From the NCBI GenBank assembly GCA_022747635.1, contig JAKTNV010000009.1, forward strand, positions 68,098,407 through 68,162,406: a stretch of 64,000 bases of DNA, written 5' to 3'. This DNA is from Hetaerina americana (lineage: Eukaryota > Arthropoda > Insecta > Odonata > Calopterygidae). A program made the translations under genes and the position numbers. Below, one piece after another: positions 35,001 to 48,139 of the stretch. The notes beneath the pieces were generated by a model. It was not told where the DNA came from and made no database searches. It worked only from the letters and a program-made list of their open reading frames with translations. Position 1 is the first letter of the stretch; every line of letters starts with the position of its first letter.

Positions 35001-38000
35001 TCGTTTTATTTTATTATTTATTTTTATTATATATTTTTATTCGATTATACAAGCCATCGCATAGGTTTCCTATCACGGCATAAAAGAGTTGGTATATATT
35101 ACAGTTACCAATTATCTTTTGTGCTTTTAGATTTAAATCATCTTTAAATATGCAACTGGCAACCATCATTACAAAGAAACTGTGGGAGATGTCGCAATAA
35201 TAACTTTTAACGGAGTCATGTTAATTCCTTCATGATTCATTTGAAAAGGATATTTTACTGTTTTAAAACGTATAGCCAACCAATTCACTACGGTAATATT
35301 TCTCAGCATAAGTACGTATCAAACTGTTATTATTAATCTAATCTATCGGTAATCTAATGACATAGTTTTTAGCTTGCGTATGTTCTTAGTGGTATCTAAT
35401 AAAATATATTCTTGGTCCTGTTAATGCACTTTTTACAATCCATTGAGAAGATAAAACTATCAATAATTGTTCAGGATTTGAAATAAAATTTCAATTTATC
35501 ATTAATAAAATGAATTGAAGTAATTCAGCGTGAAAACGTAATGATGAATTTCATAATGCTCTCCAGAATTCGTAAGTTTACATGTTGTGCCGATATTCAA
35601 ATGAACGGTAATCTGCAACTACTTACGGTTAATTATAGATATAATTGTCTACCAAAATTATGACTATAAAATACTATCGAAATTAATTACGCGAAAGTAC
35701 TTCTACTTATCTTATCACTTCATGTAAAATTTGGCAATCATAAAGGTTTCTAAACCCTTCCGTCATAACCAATGAATAATACAATTTTTGATTCTTTGAT
35801 TCTATGTCTGTATAAATTGCATAAAAAGACCATTAAAAATATGTATGACGCATTGCATAGATAACGATATGGCATTCCATTTTTACTAGCAACTGGTCTT
35901 CGTTTTCAGTTTAAAATTGTATAATTAATATTAGAATATCTCTGGATGTTTCAACGGGTACTAATATTTGTTTTCTCATAACTAGGACAAGAAGTTCGCG
36001 AATCAGGTAAAGATACGAAGTTCTGCAACATTATTCAGCCCATCCTAACACGGTGTTTTCCTCCGTTTATTCACTCAAATGGACTTCTTTTGCTCAGAAT
36101 CCATCATTCAATCAAAGTATACGGTACCTTTCCTGCTACTTTGAGATTATTTTACATTCCCTTGTTTGAGATGATTTATCCCTCCAATTTTTCCATGTCT
36201 ACCTCTGACAGTCTTTCAATACAATGTATATCTATCCTCCCAAGGCTTCCTTCCAGACCAAGTTTTTTAACCATGCAATTATTTCCTCCAAAACTACAAA
36301 TTATTATTTTGCACATTTTTCTTCGCACAATATTCACTATAACAACTTCATCCTCCTTATGAATGGTTTATTGCGAAAAACCATTGTTTTCTAAATATAC
36401 TCGTCCAATTTCGTCTCAAACGAATCTCAATAAAATAAATTATATCGGCTAAACGTCAACTGAAATGGTTTCCTTCCAACTTGGTGAACAACCCCCCTTC
36501 TAATTTTGAATTTTCAATTTTTACTTTGAATTTGTTCACTCTGCCTATTATAATTCCATTTAAATTTATTCTTTCAATTTATCTCTTGAATACTAAGAAA
36601 CAGACTGATAATGTCGGGAATTTGTATTATAAAATAAATTTTCTATTACATATACATATCTTTCAAGGATGAAAATACGTATAGCATACTATAGAAAATG
36701 ATACCTTTATCTTTCGCAACATAACATGAACTGAATTCAAAAGCGTTTGTTGTTTAGTAGCAGTTGATTGATTTAATAATTACGCTGTACCTCCCATAGT
36801 CATTATAACTACATTTTTATTGCTGTATGAAAATAAATTCATCAAATGCGATTAGAAAAACACAGTATGATGACGCTTCTAATTTAAGACGTTGAAAAAA
36901 TTCTACCTCTATGCATCGAATATTTGTTATGACGTTCTCTTAAAGGTCAACCATTGGCAAATGTTGTTTCCGTGTCGAATATCCGCTAGTTAAAACTTCA
37001 TGGGATAAGAAAGGTGTTTTTGCTGTTATGGCATTTTTTATTATGGCTGTACTGCATGTATGGTTGGATGATTGTACAAGTACGACCTAATATATCTGCT
37101 TGAATGGCTGGTGCCCTAAAACCTCCCGCTACGACTTGCGCGGAGTTTTGTAGATATATTGACAAATTCATAATAAGTATAATGCTGCGGACTCCTTAAT
37201 GTCTCCGCGTAGTGCTGAAAGCTGCCATTCTAATATTTTGCCCTAAGTTTGTGATTCTAATATATCAGTTGGGCGTCCAACATGTTGATGCAATAGGCGA
37301 CGCCAAATATAAACTTTCATATAGTCTATCAAGAATAATATAGCACCTGAGAGAGGGATAAAACATATCTGAAACGATTGCACATATGAACATAAAATAT
37401 CGAATTCGGATTTAATTTAATTAGGAAAGTAATATTGTCAATATAATTGATCCTAATTCTTGCACCATTACGTACAGAGTAATGAAATAAGATTTATTAA
37501 GATTACAACTTTTTTTTAATGCATGATTTTCAATTATTTTTCATCAGAATTTACTGTTTTTTGAACCTTCATCATTATAAATATAATTCAAATGATTAGT
37601 GCGCAACTTGACCACACCTTGAGTAATCACATTTTTTCTAACAACATCAAGCTGATAATGATTCGTTGTAAAAATTGCTAACCATCAACTGTATTCCTCT
37701 TTGATATTTTATTTAAAAACTTAAATAAATTGAAATCAAATTAGAAAACTGTGAAATTCGTCACGGCAAGTATAGACCTAAAAATACGTGAAGATATCGT
37801 GAAGTAGAAAAAAAACGTTTTGATAATTTATTGACCTTTGACTCTAAAATGTGTTATGCCTATCGTATAAATGAAAGTTAATTTCATGCAGAATTACATA
37901 GAAAACAATCTGAATGATATCCAACAGATATTAACTTGAGAAAATGTTTAAGTCTTCTAAAAACTTTTGAAAACTTGATATCGTGGGAATAACATTAGAA

Positions 38001-38275
38001 AGCTTCATTGCGATAGAAAATCCAGAATCGACGGATAAAAATAAGATGGAGCCCATCGAATATTTTAAAAATGTAGAAGTGAGGTAATAATATTGAGGAA
38101 TATCTAGCTTGGCGGTGCACATTTTAAATCAGTGGACTTCCAAGTTTAAACAAGAAATTCCACTAAGGGTTTTAAATTCGTATTTCTCCTCAAAAGAACT
38201 CCGGGATGACATCCTCTGACGTATCTTAAATGCGTGAAAGTGCGTAAAGTCACCGTATCAACCATGAATCTGTCA
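32015..38275. other. Long AT-rich stretch, nothing recognised
   Basis: No coding domain, RNA gene, microsatellite or transposon end was seen in about 6 kb. Frames such as 32,548-32,877 (minus) and 36,090-36,362 (plus) are AT-driven and without motifs. A weak match to 4,849-4,905 lies at 35,174-35,221. Confidence 0.4.
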
Positions 38276-38279
38276 AAAG

Positions 38280-39240
38280 AGACAATCAGCTCGGACTCAG
38301 TCCAGCTTTAGACGAAAAGTAGCCAGGCTGCTCATTTGAGGGCACCTAATTGCCTCCTCTAAGGATTCAAAAACTGGGATGCTACCCAATGTGACACAAA
38401 GGGAAGATGATGACGCACCTATTTGATCAGAAATCCGCTAAATGCACACTCCATGCACTGTCAATTAGATTGGTAGTGGGATACCCCCTGAGACGAAAAG
38501 GCTCAGCAGTTGCGCATCTCCAATGGAGGGATTCCTGGGGACCCGGGCCCGCGATGATGCCTCATTAGCAAAACTCCTCTTCCTCACTCGCCTTGAATTG
38601 AGATATACCTCACAAAGCGCAGGCGCATGTGTAATAATCCACAGCAGGGTAAAGGTGGTGGGAATTACTGATGAGACGCGATAAGCACTGTATAATCCTC
38701 CACGTATCCGCACACCAGGGGTTGGTAGGTTGGTATACACACTCGGGACTCAGGAAATTCTAATCCAAGCTTCACGTCCTCCAGCAAGAGAGACTTCAAC
38801 GGCACACGACTGAGGGGTTATAGCCCGCAGATAATCTTATATGAACTTCTCGGCGTCTCATACGAAAGTAAGGGACTAGTTGCCGAGCGTCCGCATAGCC
38901 AAGAGCGAAAAAATGCGAGCGTTTCTATGTGCGGGGATGAGCTCAACGCTTTGGTTATTGGCCGCGATTTTTTCGTCCGAACGGGGATCGAACCAACGAC
39001 CTGCTGGGTGGGGTGACGCGCAAGAGGATAGGGCGGAATGGGAGGGGAGCTGTCCTGCATGCACCCTTGAAACTGGTCGGCGATGCATTTGCACCCGTTG
39101 AAAGAATTCGCTAGAAAAATGCATCGAGTCAGGCGAGGGGTTTGGGGAGGATGCAGATTGCTGCAGCGAGGGGGACTTGCGCTTCGATCGTGTGACGCGT
39201 TTTGCAACGGGTGATTAGCAAACAGTCGCATGCTGAGGGA
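38280..39240. other. GC- and CpG-rich block with one tRNA-like B box
   Basis: Composition changes sharply from the AT-rich flanks. On the minus strand 38,994-38,983 reads GGTTCGATCCCC, a good RNA polymerase III B box, preceded by CAGCAGGTCGTT, which hints at a minus-strand tRNA-derived SINE. Overlapping frames on both strands (38,818-39,231 minus, 38,880-39,101 plus) have no known domain. No cloverleaf was found. Confidence 0.35.
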
Positions 39241-39244
39241 TTTT

Positions 39245-40404
39245 CTTTCCGTGCAGCTAACTATAAGTCATAACGCATACTAATCCCACAGTAGAAGGTG
39301 TCCCTGAAGCGCTCTTTTTAATTTGAATTAAATTATTATTATTAAAACACATTAAACACGTAAATAAAAATATTCCAAGTAGGTCTAATTTTTTCTTCAT
39401 AGATATGTAAAAATGATCATCAAGCTCCTAATATTGAATCATGAATTTCCTGTTCTTAATTATTAACAAATCAAATACATCACAAGCATATATTGCGTGC
39501 TAAGGTTTGAGCTAAATACTTCTCTGTGGTGATATTTTATTTAAACTTGGACAATGAACCACTTAAATTTACTTTAAAACAGCTGAAATCAACTTTATGA
39601 AGTGTCGTTAGAATTAAGAGATAAATGTGATCACAAAGGTAATTTCAAAATATAGTGCACTTAAATCTTAAGCTATTCAACCCTATTAATAAAACTAGAG
39701 TTTTAAGTGTCCTTTTGTATTTTCATCATTCTAAGAAAACTTGCCGTTGAGTCGTGCGATATTATGTTTAAAACATATAGTCAGCATAGTACCTCAAGTT
39801 ACTTTCCATTTTTCACGTTCCGAATCAGTGAAATAGGTTTTAGAAAAGAAAAGTTCCTTATACTTTCCGTTCTAAACTATTACGTTAATATAAAATGGAA
39901 GTGACAAGCATAATTTTTTCCAACATATTACGATAATTCATACAATTAATATGTTGTTTTTCTGTATCAACTCATGTAAAATAACTAATGTAAATGTCAT
40001 GATGTAAATGTTAATCAAATGTAAATGTTAATCAAATGATGTTAAGAAGATATATTCTCTTGAAAATCACTTAAAATTATAATAACAAGTTCAAAATCCA
40101 GTGTTTAGAAATACAGGAGATAATAATGCTTGAAGTGGGAAATATTGCCTTATCGTTTTAAGTTCTGTGGATTTACTGTATTGAGCCTACTTATTATACA
40201 TTTAATATTAAATTTAAACCATTTAGTGTAATGCAAAAATCGTTGAACCCGTTTAAGGCTTGAGGTGTATCTAAAAATGAAATGTTTCTGGGTAATATCC
40301 TTAAAGAAGAAAAATGGCTTTTTCAAAATTTGTACTTCATCATCTCCTTCGTATTTTGCAATACAATTCGAAAGCATATTTTTGTAGGAGAGGTATTAAA
40401 ACAT
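39245..40404. other. AT-rich sequence, small tandem duplication
   Basis: ATGTAAATGTTAATCAA is present twice in tandem at 40,002-40,035. Nothing else is recognised. Confidence 0.5.
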
Positions 40405-40406
40405 TA

Positions 40407-41270
40407 AGGTCTCCTATTTTTTTCATGAAAAATCAAATTTACTACCAACTTTGTGAGCATCGTAAAGGCTGAGCATTTAGTAATTTTCCTGGATAGTCAC
40501 CTTGACGATCAATCACTTTTTGCATCCTTGTAAGCAGCTTTTGAATACCGGCGTCATACCTTCCTCCCGCCGCGTCACGATGCCAACTGACGAATGCTTC
40601 TTGCTCTTCCTTGACTTGAATTTCTCTCCTCCAAGCTGTTTTTTGAGAGAAACTCAAGTGGTAGTCGCTGGGGGCAACATCCGGGCTGTAAGGAGGGTGG
40701 TCGATGATATACCAGCCGAATTCATTGAGTAGGGTGGTCGTTTGATGTGTCAAATGTGGACATGCATTGCCATGATTCAAACACACTTTCGTGAGACACC
40801 TTGTTGTAACCAAGGACCTCCGACACAATAAAGGAAGGGAGAAGTAGCCATTCTCTTCATTAAGGCTTTCTTTTATCTCATGAAATCCTCCGGTTATTGA
40901 GAACCATCTCGTCAATTGGGACCACCGTTGATTCCGGAAAACTCGGCCGCCCCGACCGCTGCTCATCATGGACGTTTTCCCGGCCATCAAAAAACTCCCA
41001 GCACCACTTCCACACGTTTTTGATGTCCATACACTTCTCAACGTACATTTCCACTAAATGGCGATGAATTTATATCGGAGAAGCAGTCGTCAGTTGGCTT
41101 CGCGACGCGCTGGGAGAAAGGTACGACGCCGGTATTAAAAAGCTGCTTACAAGGACGCCAAAAGGGCTTGATTGATTGACTACGTAAAAAAATAGTTAAA
41201 TGCTCAACCTTTCCAACGACTAGGGCAAAGTTGAGTATAAATTTGATTGTTCATGGAAAAAAGGGGACCT
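40407..41270 (-). mobile_element. Fold-back mariner derivative with two 3' ends
   Basis: The 864 bp element is flanked by TA on each side (40,405-40,406 and 41,271-41,272). Its ends are long inverted repeats of about 190 bp (40,407-40,602 and about 41,081-41,270), starting AGGTCTCC and AGGTCCCC, that are clearly related but not identical. Both arms encode the same transposase C-terminus: minus strand SWHRDAAGGRYDAGIQKLL in the left arm and plus strand SWLRDALGERYDAGIKKLL in the right arm. The unit therefore has a transposase 3' end at each side and has lost the normal 5' end. It could still be moved in trans if the 3' terminal repeat suffices. Confidence 0.8.
40480..41048 (-). pseudogene. Mariner transposase, internally deleted and mutated
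   Basis: The minus-strand frame opens at ATG 41,048 with MYVEKCMDIKNVWKWC, a helix-turn-helix segment, then in other frames ERSGRPS-like linker (EQRSGRPSFP) and DEIKESL. The segment that should hold the first catalytic aspartate (TGDETW) is absent, so an internal deletion removed it. The second site reads NHGNACPH, with G in place of the catalytic D. The third is intact in PPYSPDVAPSDYHL (about 40,655-40,695). The end reads GIQKLLTRMQKVIDRQGDY. It cannot encode an active enzyme. It belongs to a different mariner lineage from the one at 6 kb. Confidence 0.8.
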
Positions 41271-41274
41271 TACT

Positions 41275-44200
41275 TTCCGAGTCGAATTTGTAATTATTTC
41301 TTATTTTTTCTCTTTATTTCAATTTTGTCATATGCTTCCAGCGACTTATTTTCAATACTCTTACTCTTCCCCGAAATACTTCACAAGCTCCATTTCTTCA
41401 ATCCATATAGCCCCAGCAACAATTTATTTCACGTATTGCATTCATATTTCAAAGCATGATTCCTTGAGCATATGAGATAAGTTTTAAAAGTGATCCCTGA
41501 TAAATTGAGCTCTTAATGTTTACTGAGCTGATTCCATCTCATAAAATTCTAGTTCTGAGATTTGGGAAGTAACTCCCATTTCAAATATTATTCCTCCTCA
41601 CGAGAGAGATTTCGCCTGGATCTACTTTGTCTGATATAATTCTTTTATAATATTTTAATTTTTTGTCATAGCTCTAAAATAATTGCAGCAATGAGCCAAT
41701 TTGATCTAGAGGGTCTTGGAAAACTTTCCAATCTCTCCAAAACTCTCGTCGCCAGTTGCTCAAAATTGAAGGAAAATATTCCAATGTATTTATATTCACT
41801 TCTATTTTACTTAAGCATTTCATATATAGGGTGGGGAATGGAATTATTCACAGTGTTATGCTTTTATACTTTCATGAAATGCTTTGGCACAGGGTTATAA
41901 AAAGCGGAAAGCATACGAAATTGAAAACTAGAAACACGGTGGAGGACAAAGGTTAGATTGAAAAGGAGTTAGCAAATTAAGTCAGCCAAATAGGATGATG
42001 AAATAATATGAACAACTAAATAGTTTGAATCGTGGGGTGGATGATTAGTTAGCTAACTATTAGCATGAGAAAAGTTACAAAAGGTGACTGCGGCTAACCA
42101 CGTTCAAAAGATTGCATTGGAAGAAAGAATATTCCAGAAACAAGAAATGAAGAGAATGAAGCTGTACTATAACTTATCAGGTTTATGTGAATTTCTATAC
42201 AAAAAACATTGTGCATTCAACACAAAGTTGATGCTATCAATTAAAATATATGGAAGGGAACCATCAAAACAGCGTAAAACCTTGTCAAAAGTCACCTTTG
42301 GAGGAACGAGGTGAAATTAACAGCAGAGATGTGAACGGAAATTTGGTAAAAGAAGGTGTAGATATTTGAAAATTTATAAGCTATCAATCCAAAAACGATC
42401 AATGACCAGATTTTTCAGAAAAATGTCCGATGATAGACGACAATATACTAAGTAAGACAACCGTGGCCCAGGTGAACAAAGAAATAAATTCTTCAGAGCA
42501 AATTGATACCAAAAAATAAGTAAAAAACTCTTGGAGAAGAAAAAATATCCCTAATTTTGTAATAGCACTTGAATATATTAAAATAACAAAAGCTTTACAA
42601 CAGCACATAACAGAAAAACCGGTATAAATTAAAATGAAGTTCTCCAAAGCAAAAAAGTGAAACTAAAATATATGGTCTTTACCAACATTTCGGGCACCTT
42701 ACCACCAAAAATACAAGAAAAAGCAGATAGAAAAACTTTGGCTGTGTATCATTAGAGATTGGAAAGGGAGATCTCATAGTTTTCGAGAGGAAAACTGTTG
42801 AATTTACTTTTTAGGAAACCAATTTTCATACATTTTTGAAATATCTTGTGAAACAGAATAAAGTCGATTTTGGATAATGTCGACAGGGATATACTCTTTG
42901 CAAATAAAAGTGGCGTAACCTCAGCAGTGAAAAATATGAGTTTCTCGTATATTTTGATGTATAATCTTCCAAAATATTTTTGAATATTTTCCTTGGTGTT
43001 TAATCAAATTGTGTATGGTGATAACAGGTTTTTGGAGCAACCAAAAATGGTGTCTACATTCTTCCAGACCCCGCTGTAAAATTTGAAAATACAACGGTTT
43101 TAAAAATCTTCTTCGGTAATCTGTTGAAATGACCTCTTCAAAAATGGTAGCAATTGTGCACAGCAGTGCTCCTGTATTTAAAATAAATGTAAGTTTTATG
43201 AAATTCCTCGCAGGAACACATTTAAATAGAGGAAACGCCATTATCGGTGCCTGTAAAATTTTAATTTCATGGAAGTACTATATTTTTGAATAACTGCAGG
43301 AAATGATCATGGAACATATTGCAATAGTAAATAGGTTGTACATAAAGTGTGAATTATTGAATTAAGGTGAACCTTTCTAGACAAAATTATTGAACAGTTC
43401 TGAGAATCAAATATTCCATCATACTTTAATTTAGTAAGACAAAAACTAATATCTTGTACGCAGATTTTAAGGTAGAAGAAATAAGAGAATATTTAATGTT
43501 TTATTTTCCAACCCAGATAGTGATTAAGATGTTTCTCTTCAGTAAGTTAATTCAATATTTCCTTGTCTTGGAAAATATACTACGTATTGTTAAATACTTA
43601 GAATTTTAATGCAATAGAGATATTGATAAGGCAAACTAATAAAGCCTATAATTTTTTTATAAAGTATGATTTAATGTATATTTACTCGTAATTAATAAAA
43701 TGTTAACGTGACTATGCTAGGAAAAACGTTTATGACTAAATGACTAGGTAGCCCGATTGTAGCTAGACAGAATTCATCGTCTTAAATTATATCCAGGAGA
43801 CTGTGGAAGTATATAACATCACTGAAGAATATAGAAAACTAAGGAATGAAATTATGTATGTATTGGAAACAGTCGCACGATTAATGACTGCGAACATTAT
43901 CCATACTAATTCCTTAGGTATGCATCAATACTATACCAAAAAGCCCAATGCAGCAGCTTGTGAGATATACAGGCTCATTAGTATAATTTTAGGGTGAGTA
44001 AGGAAGAGCAAGGTATTATCATTCACAATGCTCCTAGGGTTGAAAATAGAGCAAATAAGTGCATAGGATATGATCACATCGGGATAAGACAGGCATGTAT
44101 TATCCATTGTAGTAATGAAATAACTGGTAGAAGGGAACAGAATACAACCAGATTATTTTTTTCTTTGCCATTTTGAGACTTTTACCATTAAAAATTGGTA

Positions 44201-44335
44201 AAATCAATGAGACTTCTACAAGAAGGTTAGTTAAGGGTTAAAAGATATGCAAAAGCTGTGCATGTCTCAGATTGCACATATTCTGATGGCGATTCTAAAG
44301 TTTGAATGCGCAGGCATTGGAGTAAGAATGGAATA
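41275..44335. other. AT-rich sequence, nothing recognised
   Basis: Frames at 42,084-42,314 (plus), 42,921-43,241 (minus) and 43,803-44,176 (plus) are short and have no domain. The last may be a decayed 5' part of LINE copy G. Confidence 0.4.
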
Positions 44336-44339
44336 ATAC

Positions 44340-46130
44340 AGGCGAATCTAGTATCACCTGTTTTCTTTCTCTATATATGCGCCCAAAATGTCACGGAGTC
44401 ATTGAAAGGGCTGGCGGCAGGTGCGAAAGTAAGTGGGGAAACCTCAAAATGAGACATATTTACGTTTGCTCAAACGTTGGCTAATCCTTCAACAAAACTA
44501 TTACAGTTATTCCTTGTTGCACTGCTGAAACACTTTTCAATGAGAATAAGTCGTAACTAAACGAAGATTGAGAGTATCCAAAGAAAATGGATGGATTAAT
44601 TTGGGGGAAATAAACTGGTGCGAATTCATGTCCACTCAATTAGGAATCCTTTTAGGAGAAGCTTAGCAAATTAATAATGGAATAAATAGAATATTTGAGT
44701 TATGCGAAGGTGAGTTGAGTTGAGATGCGAGTGAGTGAGAAGTGAATCGAAGGGAGGTGATGATTAGTATCTTAAAATATTTCAAGAAAGAGCTGGTCAA
44801 AAATTATGCTTGAGTATTATTTTATATTCCTTGAAAACTCAGTATTTACATTAAAAGAATGTGTTTTAGCGGAGATTTAGGAAACATTTGGTCAGTAGGA
44901 AAACAAAGAAATGATATTTAATGGAAAGATAAGAAATTATAATATTCAAGGCATGGTAAAGGAGGAAAAACGTCATGTGGGAGATAATTATTGAATTGCG
45001 TAATGCGTCAAAAAACTACAGAATGTCAGATATATTCAAATATTTTGAATGAATAAATAAATGCTGTATCATTTCAAGATAGAACAGGCAAGCAGTTTGT
45101 AGAAATGGAAAGGGGAACTAGGGAAAGAAAGGAGTTCCTACAGGCAGTGCAAAATATTATGAGTGAGAAAATTTTATCTCCTGCATTGCAATTGAAACAC
45201 ACCAAAATTTGGATATTGAAAATGGTAAACGAAAATTTAAGGATCACTTGATAAAATGGAAGAAGGTAACCATGGAGGAATGGAGGAAGGAAATGGAGGG
45301 AATGGAGGAATAGGAATACAATTTCAGGAAAAATGAAGTACAAAGAGATAAATAATAGAGTGATACTGGAAGCTATCACAGGGAAAAACGCTGACTGGCG
45401 CACATAGTGCGAAAACAGAACATTGACAAGGAAAGGGCGAAATAGGTTTATAGAAATCCGAAGAATTATTCGGAAGTACAATAATAAAACCCGTGTGTTC
45501 AATCTTTAGGTAGCAGTTCATTCGAGATATTGACATGAATGCTTAGTGCAAAATCGGTGTGATAGGTAGGAGATACTTTTCAATGTAACAAAATCAAAGG
45601 AATAGAATACATTAGTGCAAAAGTGCAATTCATATAATTAGGATAAGTATAATAGTTAGTAGCAATGAAAGTAGAAGTTATAATTGAAATATAATGGAGC
45701 GTTTTTAACCAATATGGTAAATATAGAGGGGACAACGGAGGAAGAAATGCATTAAGCAAAGAAGCTTTCACAAGAAAGAGAAAGCTGATAACAGGGTTAT
45801 TGAATATGGATGTAGAGAAAAGATTATTTCCAACTTAAATAAGAAGTGTAGTTGTCTAATTTTTGAGTCGTTAAAGCATGAATAGTAAATGTAAAGCTTT
45901 TATCATATGGCCGTGGAAAATGGTAAAGAATGGAAGAATAGGAAATAAAATGAAGTACTAGATACTATGGTGTACAGAAATATGTAACAAATGGTAAAAC
46001 ATTAGACCGGTCAGATAGGGTAACGAAAGGGGTATGGATGGTGAGCGGAATATAGGAGGGTTAAATGTGGAATTGGAGGAATGTTTATTTAAATGTGGAG
46101 TTTTTTGATTTTTTCTTGTAATATAAACAA
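44340..46130 (+). mobile_element. Decayed LINE copy G, probably with an internal insertion
   Basis: NLVSPVFFLYI (about 44,362-44,394) matches the QGCxLSPxLFNxYI block. LKGLAAGAKVSGE and FTFAQTLA follow at about 44,405-44,485, where the catalytic FADD is degraded to FAQT. After about 1.1 kb without readable blocks, NALSKEAFTRKRKLITGLL (about 45,750-45,805) matches the IALSKEAFxxKKxLLTG block, and a longer C-terminal relic runs to about 46,100. The gap is longer than in other copies, so another insertion is likely inside it. A GGA-rich simple stretch lies at about 45,268-45,312. Confidence 0.6.
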
Positions 46131-46134
46131 ATGA

Positions 46135-46680
46135 ATATTTCGAGGGCATGTTATAGCAGTGTGGCTCTATTCAGGATATTCCTTAAGCGGTAGATTGCAA
46201 CCAATAATAATATCCATTTTCATCCAATTATATGCAAGATAGGTCCGTAATACCAAAACTCCCAAGTCGATGCGTGAATCTTTTCCATTTCATGCATCAT
46301 ACGAGTATGAATACAACTCTTCCATTCAAACGTCTTCGTTGTAAAAACTTCCTTTAAATTATTTTAGACCTATCAATTTATTTGCATCTAATTCTTCAAA
46401 TATTTTCTGTTCCATTATCTTTCCAGAAAAATATGTAAACTTTTAGAATCAGTACATCATGAGATTTTCCTACACCAATAAATTTCATTCAATATTTCCT
46501 AGCAATTGGTCTGTAAACTTCTGTTCTTAATCATTTATCACTTACCAAACCCCTGCAAGTAATCTTATTTCACATTAAATTATTTTTTGATGGTGGTTTT
46601 ACCATAGGAAACATATGTGCATGCAATGTTTATCCTCGATGAAACCATCGAGGCATAATATGCCCCTTCTAGTTTCATTT
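46135..46680. other. AT-rich sequence, nothing recognised
   Basis: No motif or repeat seen. Confidence 0.4.
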
Positions 46681-46684
46681 AGTT

Positions 46685-46850
46685 ATCATCTACATCAACG
46701 TTATACCCCGCAAACCATTGCAAGGACGTGTGGCATGGGGTGATAGGTCACCAGTCATTCTACATATATTCCCTCTGTTTCCAAATGCACCTAGCACACC
46801 CAGATGCACCCAACCTCGCGTGGAAAACTCTCCGAACACCATCAAGCAAC
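46685..46850 (+). repeat. Probable widespread arthropod interspersed repeat
   Basis: CATCTACAT, then ACCCCGCAA, CC, and GACGTGTGGCATGGGGTGA occur in the order of a short repeat I associate with many arthropod genomes (ATCTACAT...CCCGCAAGCC...GTGTGGCGGAGGGT). The assignment comes from memory of the motif order, not from an alignment. Right edge uncertain. Confidence 0.35.
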
Positions 46851-46854
46851 TTGC

Positions 46855-47845
46855 CTATTTAGTTGTTCTTGTTATTTTATAAAAAAAGTATTATAGGCTT
46901 CATAAACGGCATGATAACTTTTTTAATTGTATGCTTAACAAACAATATTCACCATAGCATATTGGAAGCACTACATTTAAGATTTTGACCCATAAACCAA
47001 TTTTACCTTTTTTAAAACTTGGAAATTACTTTCCCGGAGATCATAACGGAAATAAATGATTAAGAGTGGGGTGTTTTCAAGATAGTTAGCCAGACGAAGT
47101 CATAATTACAATAATTTGCCTCCTTCGTCGCGCTTTATATGGGTAAAGTATTGCAACATTAGTAATGTCAACTTCTACAACATTTTTATCTGAAGGCTTC
47201 TTTTTTTATAAATAGATACCGGAAGTATGAGGCAAATAATATAACAAAGAATTAAATTACTTATGCGGCTTCAAATACAGATAAAGTTATGTTGATTTCA
47301 ATTAGGCTATTGGTTTTTAGTCCATAAAACGTTTTAACAAATGTCGAACGCATTTTGCATTTTTTGTTTCATTTCAGAAGTTTTAGTCAGTTTTAAAATA
47401 TTTTGCCACAGTTCGAGATATTGGATGACAAATACAAAAATGGACACGTGGGAAATATAATCGAGAATTCGAGCGTCGTTATAAATTACATGTTTTTTTC
47501 CTTTCCGGATTTCCTGCATTATCATTAAGCAGTTAATGCTATTGTATCCGAGAGTACAAGCTGAAATCGAATGGTCTATTTAATGAATTGATGACAATAT
47601 TTACGTTCCACTACCGAAAAAATTAATATCCATTTGGAATCTTGTCAGTGATCGCCGTGGTATTTAAAGATGCATTTTTTACTGAATATACTAACCAAAA
47701 TATCTTATTCTCGTTTGTTTTTGATCGAGTTGGTAAAGATGTCTGTCTTGCTCATTATAAGAATTCAATTGCTTCACGAATATGTATTCCACATTTGATA
47801 TGAATGTTGACGAAGTTTTTCGGAAGGAGTAGAAACAATAGAATA
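46855..47845. other. AT-rich sequence, nothing recognised
   Basis: No domain or repeat seen. The last 50 bases may belong to the PLE unit that follows. Confidence 0.4.
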
Positions 47846-47890
47846 ATGCACCTGATGATGATGCGCAGCATCGAAACCATGGTCGTGAAA
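47846..47890 (+). ncRNA. Hammerhead-like ribozyme motif of a PLE
   Basis: The core CTGATGA is at 47,852-47,858. Stem II is GATGC/GCATC with loop GCA (47,860-47,872). GAAA is at 47,873-47,876. Stem III is a tiny self-complementary ACCATGGT (47,876-47,883), and the predicted cleavage base C is at 47,884. Stem I can form from CAC before the core and GTG after it. One extra U lies between the core and stem II. A minimal stem III is typical of PLE hammerheads, which are thought to work as dimers. Self-cleavage is inferred only. Confidence 0.6.
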
Positions 47891-47937
47891 TATTATATCT
47901 TCATTGTGGAAGTGTAAAGTTTCTTTTTTCCCTCATA

Positions 47938-48135
47938 ATGAAGGAATTCCACATAGTTAAACCTGAAACTGTTATGTTTAAGCATAAGGGCATAGTTAAA
48001 AAATATTTTCTGCAAAATTTGCCTGCAATTTGGAGAATAAATTATCATGTTAGCTCTCATGAACCGCAAAATATTCTCACAGGCACCAAATTGTTTGATA
48101 CAAAAACAAAATGTCAACATTTAAGCAAAGTATAG
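47938..48135 (+). pseudogene. Short frame after the hammerhead motif, PLE-linked
   Basis: ATG lies about 60 bases after the core, and the frame begins MKEFHIVKPETVMFKH, closely matching the starts at 151 and 50,518. It runs 65 residues and shows no known domain. The similarity to the 151 copy persists for roughly 190 bases, so these two are copies of one repeat. Whether the shared peptide is under selection as an N-terminus, or reflects repeat ancestry only, cannot be settled here. Confidence 0.4.
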
Positions 48136-48139
48136 CCCC

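Noticed and set aside
45074..45502. 142-residue hydrophobic minus-strand frame
   Set aside because: It is the antisense of purine-rich, lysine/glutamate-type LINE or linker sequence; hydrophobicity is a by-product of the complementary strand.
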